A stretch of 64,000 nucleotides of DNA from Nematostella vectensis (Eukaryota; Cnidaria; Anthozoa; Actiniaria; Edwardsiidae), in contig NC_064037.1 of the NCBI RefSeq assembly GCF_932526225.1, forward strand, positions 6,095,703-6,159,702, in the 5' to 3' direction. The notes under the pieces are model-generated. The model was not told the origin of the DNA and did not search any database. It was given only the letters and a program-made list of their open reading frames with translations. This document shows positions 58,991 through 64,000 of this stretch, one piece after another. The position numbers and the translations under genes are program-made. How positions within the stretch are numbered: the stretch's first letter is position 1; each line of letters begins with the position of its first letter.

Positions 58991-59770
58991 GACTTGGCCG
59001 CAGGTACGGCGCACATATGTGCCCATCTTGGGAAGACTCCTCCCCAAGAACGTTAATTAAAGAGTCACTCATTTGAGGAATCTCCGCTGAGCCACTCCTA
59101 TACCTGTAAAATCTATGCTTGGGACAGCGTAAAACAAGACTTACTTGCACATCACCAGCATCTACACACAACAACGATTGGGCTGCCCGGTTCAGTGAAT
59201 AGAGGACTCACAGGCTATCCCAATAGTTATTGTAAAGATAAAAAAGCTCACCGAAATTAAGCAGAGTTTGGCAAAAATACTTATATATGCACATGAAAGA
59301 TATAAGAATCGCGTGTATTATTTTACCCACATTTAGCATGCGCGAGAACAGGTTGCGGTCGCTCGAGCTAATAAGATGAGCTTTTTGTGGTCTCGTCATA
59401 AGCTGCTAGGAAGGCTTTAGGTTTTTTGAATGCGAAAATCTTTGTGTGCAAATAAGATTTGGTTAATACTATAAATTATTGTATTGGTACTGTAAAGTTG
59501 CTAAAAAAAAGGATTTTTACCCCCTTTGTTGCAAAAAAAAAAACCGAAACTTCCCGAAATTGTTCGAAATAATGCCTCCTCACCAGTAATCCCAAAGTAA
59601 ATTGTATATTATTGATTAGGGTTTTATTTAATAAAATGTAAAGTAAGATTACACCATTTTATGATTTATTATTGAGAGCTCAAGGCGTAACTAAGCAAAT
59701 CTTACATAAGGCGTCGTTTAAGCCTTCTATGGACAAAAATGACTTGAATTTTCATCATAAATATTTTTTT
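58991..59770. other. Region between IFT172 and the GPCR
   Basis: No gene recognised. ATTAAA at about 59054 could serve as a weak IFT172 polyadenylation signal. TTTATT at 59665-59670 is AATAAA on the minus strand, about 100 bases past the GPCR stop codon. Confidence 0.4.
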
Positions 59771-60952
59771 TCAGCAACATTCTCCATACTTATTTTTTTT
59801 TTCTTTAAATAATATAATTGCCAGTAAACTTTTACCTTCCTGTGACAGTAGTTTCTTCAAACTTTCTAACGAGAGTTTGGTAAGCACTGTAGTTTCTTCA
59901 AATGGCGGTTGATAAAGGGGCAGTGTGGTGTTGATTTGGTCAAGGAAAATAATTACAGCTTTTGAAGAACTTGAAGGAATCTCTTCGAATGGCTTTAAAG
60001 CGATAGATAGACGGTCACTGGATCTTGTTGTTTTAGTAAAGTCACAAAAAAACACTACAGGTTTTGAAAAACTTGCAATGGGGTGTACTGCTCTTGCCCG
60101 GGGGCATAGAAGTTCTTTGAATGCCTCCCTGAAAAATCGATTTCTGAATGCATATATAATTGGGTTGAAGAATGAGTTGAGAACAACAAGAGTGGAGGCA
60201 ATCGGTCTCAGCAGCGTATCGTGTTGGTCTGACAACCTGACGACCACCAGCAGTAGCCAGGAGACGATCAAAAGGGCGGTGATAACGATGAAGAGGAAAT
60301 TGGTATTGCCTTGTTGGAGGGTGCTTCTTGGCATGCCTGCTGAACGGTGTTGGTTCAAGATCGCTCTCTGGTGCCTTCTACTCACTCGCCACACCTCAAA
60401 ACAACAGTAAATACAAACACAAAAACACGCAAAGGTCAGCAAGTTGATCACCATGGCGAACAAGCTCGAATATGTGTCCACGATGGCTTGAACTAGGCCT
60501 ATGACCCAGCATGAGATTTCAGCGATGACCAGGCGCTCGTTTGTGACGATTGTCGGGTACCTGAACGCCTTCTTCATAGCTATATACCGATCAATGTTCA
60601 GTAGCGTCACATTGTACAGCGACACGGAGCCGAGCAGTTTCACGGTGACTCCCAACTCGATAGCAAGGCTGTAGCAATACGGTAGAGTAATGTTAGTGGC
60701 TATGATGATCGGTTGAGTTATCAGACCTGTCAATAAGTCCGTCAGAGCCAGGCACCCGAGGATCGTGTTGGACTTGCTTCGTAGGGAGGATTGCTTGATA
60801 AGAGCAAGTATCACAAGGAGGTTCAGCGAGAAAGTAAAGGGACAAGTCCCACAGTGGATGACTGCTATTACCGTAGAGATAATTCTACCAGTCGCGGGAC
60901 CGTATGCGTTATGCCATGCAAGGAGACCAGGGGAGCATGTTGAGTTTTCCAT
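59771..60952 (-). CDS. Class A (rhodopsin-like) GPCR, orphan, single exon
   Basis: Seven-transmembrane receptor of the rhodopsin family. The frame is open from 61066, but the start MENSTCSPG at 60952 is preferred because it begins just before an N-glycosylation site (NST) and leaves a normal extracellular N-terminus; length is then 393 residues. TM1 has NLLVILALI, TM2 LALTDLLTGLITQP with the conserved Asp, TM3 ends NIDRYIAMKKAF (DRY box), TM6 FLFIVITALLIVSWLLLVVV lacks the usual CWxP, and TM7 has NSFFNPIIYAFRNRFF (NPxxY) followed by a cysteine for palmitoylation. The long C-terminal tail is Ser/Thr-rich. Intronless receptors of this kind are abundant in anthozoans. Ligand unknown. Confidence 0.92.
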   Translation of the reverse strand: MENSTCSPGLLAWHNAYGPATGRIISTVIAVIHCGTCPFTFSLNLLVILALIKQSSLRSKSNTILGCLALTDLLTGLITQPIIIATNITLPYCYSLAIELGVTVKLLGSVSLYNVTLLNIDRYIAMKKAFRYPTIVTNERLVIAEISCWVIGLVQAIVDTYSSLFAMVINLLTFACFCVCIYCCFEVWRVSRRHQRAILNQHRSAGMPRSTLQQGNTNFLFIVITALLIVSWLLLVVVRLSDQHDTLLRPIASTLVVLNSFFNPIIYAFRNRFFREAFKELLCPRARAVHPIASFSKPVVFFCDFTKTTRSSDRLSIALKPFEEIPSSSSKAVIIFLDQINTTLPLYQPPFEETTVLTKLSLESLKKLLSQEGKSLLAIILFKEKKNKYGECC

Positions 60953-61066
60953 AGTTCTTAGCAACTTCTGTGGAGTTAGAGAAAAAATATATAGCTTCCA
61001 AGCAAAATTTTGGTATATACAGAGACTTTCTAATAAAATTCGTCTTACTAAAATGTTATAGTCCAT

Positions 61067-62515
61067 ACGACTGCTTCGTACCGAAGTTTAACGAACAACT
61101 AAACTTACGTTTATAGAGGAATATGTTGCCTTTAGCTAACGACGATTACTTAAAAAATGGAATCGCAGAAGATAGAACACGTTTTTGTTATGCTTTTGAT
61201 AGCTCGGTTTCGGCTTGGGCGGGACACTTTCCAGGCAAAAAGAGATATTTGAATGTTGATAGGCCTATGACCTCAACTGGATGTTCTTTGGCTTTTTATG
61301 GCTGGTCCCCTCAGTTCATCCCGTTTACCTCATTCCATATTCTTTACAGAAAAAAAAAACGGTAGAGGAAAGGCACTATACAAGTCTTCTCTAAAATAAA
61401 ATTAAAAATATAATCGTAAATCGTGGTAAACACAACAAGATTTTCTCTATCATGCCAGTTATTTCCGTGTTTCAAACTAATTATGTAAGCATGTTCATTA
61501 ACATTATTCGTCTCTTTTGAACTAAACTTTTAATCATTTGTGAAATTTTTATCATTTCAGAAACAAGTATTTTTGATATTGTTATCTTTAAAACAGGTGG
61601 TGGCAAGGTCGGCTGTTTTTAAAAAAATAAAAATTTTCATAGAACTCTTGTACTTTTATGAGATTTTAATGCGCTTACGTAACGAGCGAGAATTATTAAA
61701 AATGCTAACATGTTTCATTAGCGCATAAATTGTCTTTGATTAGTTTTTCCCATGAAGAAAAACGTCGCTTTTAAAACTTACGAAAAAAGGCACGCATTAT
61801 CTAAACAAGCTGATCTTACATTTGAAAATAAAATGAAACACTATGAAGAATTTTGGACAAGATGGCGGTACGAATAGATTTTGAGCTGTATCTCAACAAA
61901 GAAACAAAAGAAGAACAGCGGCAGTTTTAATGTGGAACGCTCAGACAATTGTTCAATACGACTTACAAAATGTTTGTCGCGCTGCCATGCACTTAGTCCA
62001 AACCGCTTAATAGAGGTACCACTGAAATGCATAAATTGGTGGACGAATTCAAGAAAATCCATGAAAAAAAACTTACCTTCGCATCTGTGACCGGAAAAAA
62101 GGAAAACTTCTTCCAAAATATGATTTTTTTGCGCACCAGGCATCAAAATAAAAGTGGTGTTAAATAGATTATAAGGGAATAAGAAGGCGAATTTGTACTA
62201 AAAACATCCCATGCTGTGCCGAAGAGAATCTAATAGCATCACTTTTTCCTTGATATATGCGCAGAAATAACATTAAATTACACCCCAAGCTCACGTTTAT
62301 TAAAATTTCCTATAAACCTTGATTAAAGCGCTATTTTATCAGTAACTACAGCTGTAATAGAAGCGACTCCTAGATTAGACAAAGAAGGGGGGTATACGCT
62401 TGAATTCGCAAAGCTTATTTTCATCCATGGTTTCTCTGGGGACAAGATAGGGAGGGGTCTGTTCTGCCGTTGCCTACACGTAATTGAACTGAAAAATTTG
62501 AACGAAAAGATACAA
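61067..62515. other. Intergenic, nothing recognised
   Basis: AT-rich. CCGCTTAATAGAGGTACCACTG at about 62004-62025 resembles one end of the pogo-like element at 18740-20160, without a partner. Confidence 0.4.
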
Positions 62516-62518
62516 ATA

Positions 62519-62668
62519 TTTATTTAGTAAAAGTAAACGGGCTTTGGATTTGATACCACATTTTTAATATTGTAGATATCCCAGAAGGAGACGATAGCTG
62601 CTCCGCTAATGTACACTGTAGAATACCAGCATAAATATACGCCACATGTGGTATCGGCCCCGATGCCC
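62519..62668 (-). CDS. Candidate terminal exon, unidentified gene
   Basis: The minus strand reads GADTTCGVYLCWYSTVYISG then AAIVSFWDIYNIKNVV and ends VYFY with TAA (62524-62526). An AATAAA (62519-62524) overlaps the stop. The composition looks coding and the poly(A) signal fits a gene end, but no acceptor was fixed with certainty (upper limit approximate) and no family is recognised. Confidence 0.3.
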
Positions 62669-63474
62669 AAGCGGATTTTTTAAGCCAAGTAAACATCCCA
62701 GAGTTTCCCTTTAATAAAACTACGGTAAACAATACACCTTAACCAATATAGTGGTGGCATTACCTATTTTAGGAGGTAATTCAGGACTTACTTGACGCTA
62801 TTATATTAATGCACATGTTGCCCTTTTTGAGGCATCTATATACATCATTTTAGCAAAAAGGAAGTATTTTTGGGACTATATTTCTAAAGTGGCAGCTGGA
62901 GAGAAAGTAGGTCGCTTAGGCACCAATCACTAGACAGAAGCCGTTTTATATTAAAAAGGAAAGGTGGAATAACAAAGTGATTCAAGCGGAATTATTTTCC
63001 TTAAAAGCACATCTCATTTTTTTTTTCGCACTAAAACTGATTCGTCAAACGAAAGTCCGCTCCACGGGTATTAACTTCTCAAATACGGTGTCCTTTCTCG
63101 CTATTAGTTATATTTTTTGGGGGAAGGGGTTTACATAAAAGAATGAGAGCACAGCTTCCAGAGCACTTCTACAGATAAAAAATGCTCTTTTTTGTAAATA
63201 AAAAAAATACCAAAAACATTTTCTGGCCTTAAAATATCGTGAATGAAAAAATCCTATTGCTCCCCCCTCAAATACCTAGAGGACGGATTATTAGAAAAGG
63301 CTGAAACATCCCCCCCTCCCCTTTCACTTTTCTAATGGTCCGCCACTATAGGCCCCTCCTTTCATATTTTTTCTACTAGTAGTATAGAGGGATGACTAGC
63401 ACAATATATGCAAGCCCTTGTGTACCTGCAGTTTCTATTGTTTGCCCGGATAGGTATAGGATGTATATACTGGT

Positions 63475-63628
63475 CTACGTTATGAGGTCACATATCTTTT
63501 GACAGACCAGTATCTGCGCTTGCCGTATCTGTCTGACGCACTGTTCACGCCTGGAAAGATTTGGTTTGCGATCAAGTTCGCTTAAATCACGCCAGCTGAA
63601 ATTCTTGAGTTTGTACTCGTCAGCAACC
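63475..63628 (-). CDS. Candidate terminal exon, unidentified gene
   Basis: After a good acceptor (TTATCCTTGCAG) the minus strand encodes VADEYKLKNFSWRDLSELD, RKPNLSRREQCVRQIRQAQ and ILVCQKICDLIT, then TAG: 50 residues after a split codon, charged and amphipathic like a helical domain. It would be the last exon of a gene extending past the right edge. Family not recognised. Confidence 0.45.
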
Positions 63629-64000
63629 CTGCAAGGATAAAACAAAGCTCACTACTTGAAACTACGACGCTTGAATGTGTGAATACAAAGTCTCGAATGT
63701 AAATAAAAAGTGTCGAAATAGGCCCATCCAAAACGAAAGTTGTATACTTTACTATAAGGCTTCCCCAAATCAGCCGATGGAAATGGATGCTTTCTTACAC
63801 TTGATATTTTGCTATATCTAATTTTTCATACTCTTTTATTGGGATTTTGGGAAGACGCTGTCCTTTATTACACGATGTTTCGCAGGTTAAAGCATCAAGG
63901 GATGTGTGGAGTTCTCCCCGCTGAAAGAACTTTTTCCAAACTCGGGAAGAACTACTAGCAAGACCCACCTTTTAAGTGTTCTCCTCCACGAGTCAGGAAA
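63629..64000. other. Right edge, nothing further recognised
   Basis: No other exon could be supported in these 370 bases. Confidence 0.35.

Noticed and set aside
61841-62146. Minus-strand frame with a GHRCEG end and a GTAAG donor, like an EGF exon end
   Set aside because: Only a few residues fit; no other EGF cysteines, no plausible acceptor and no partner exon found.

Overview
The window is eukaryotic nuclear DNA from an animal. Genes are split by many short GT-AG introns, the DNA is AT-rich, and minisatellites and DNA-transposon remnants are dense. A secreted PAN/EGF/discoidin protein, an apparently intronless rhodopsin-class GPCR, a BEL/Pao retrotransposon and intact ciliary genes together suggest a cnidarian, most likely an anthozoan such as a sea anemone. 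The species is an inference. All gene models below were spliced by eye from consensus splice sites, reading phase and family similarity recalled from memory; no search was run.

Left part (1-17 kb), genes on the minus strand. The 5' part of UFD1 (exons 1-4) runs off the left edge. Next comes a five-exon secreted protein (signal peptide, PAN/apple, EGF, F5/8 type C) spread over 4088-11092; its introns hold a 30-bp minisatellite, an AAT microsatellite and a LINE fragment. A decayed extra discoidin exon lies at 12.4 kb. An unidentified hydrophobic protein gene lies at 13.9-15.0 kb, and an ankyrin-repeat protein at 15.1-17.05 kb. The ankyrin gene is divergent from RPS20 (uS10) on the plus strand, which has a TATA box and a 5'-TOP start.

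Middle (18.7-25.3 kb) is mobile DNA: a 1.4-kb element with pogo/Tigger-like ends carrying a HIRAN-like ORF and a nested MITE, an 89-bp satellite, and a frameshifted BEL/Pao element with only its 3' LTR.

Right part. ATRAID (minus, 8 exons, 240 codons) and IFT172 (plus, 56 exons, 1750 codons) are head to head with start codons 212 bp apart. IFT172 fills 30.8-58.8 kb. Beyond it are a minus-strand class A GPCR (59.8-61.0 kb) and two unidentified candidate terminal exons near the right edge.

Most unusual feature: many IFT172 introns carry direct repeats that copy an exon edge together with its splice site, as single decoy copies or as arrays of up to about 20 units. A similar duplication sits at the last exon of the ankyrin gene, where the copy still forms a phase-compatible alternative terminal exon. 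This looks like local duplication seeded at splice junctions.
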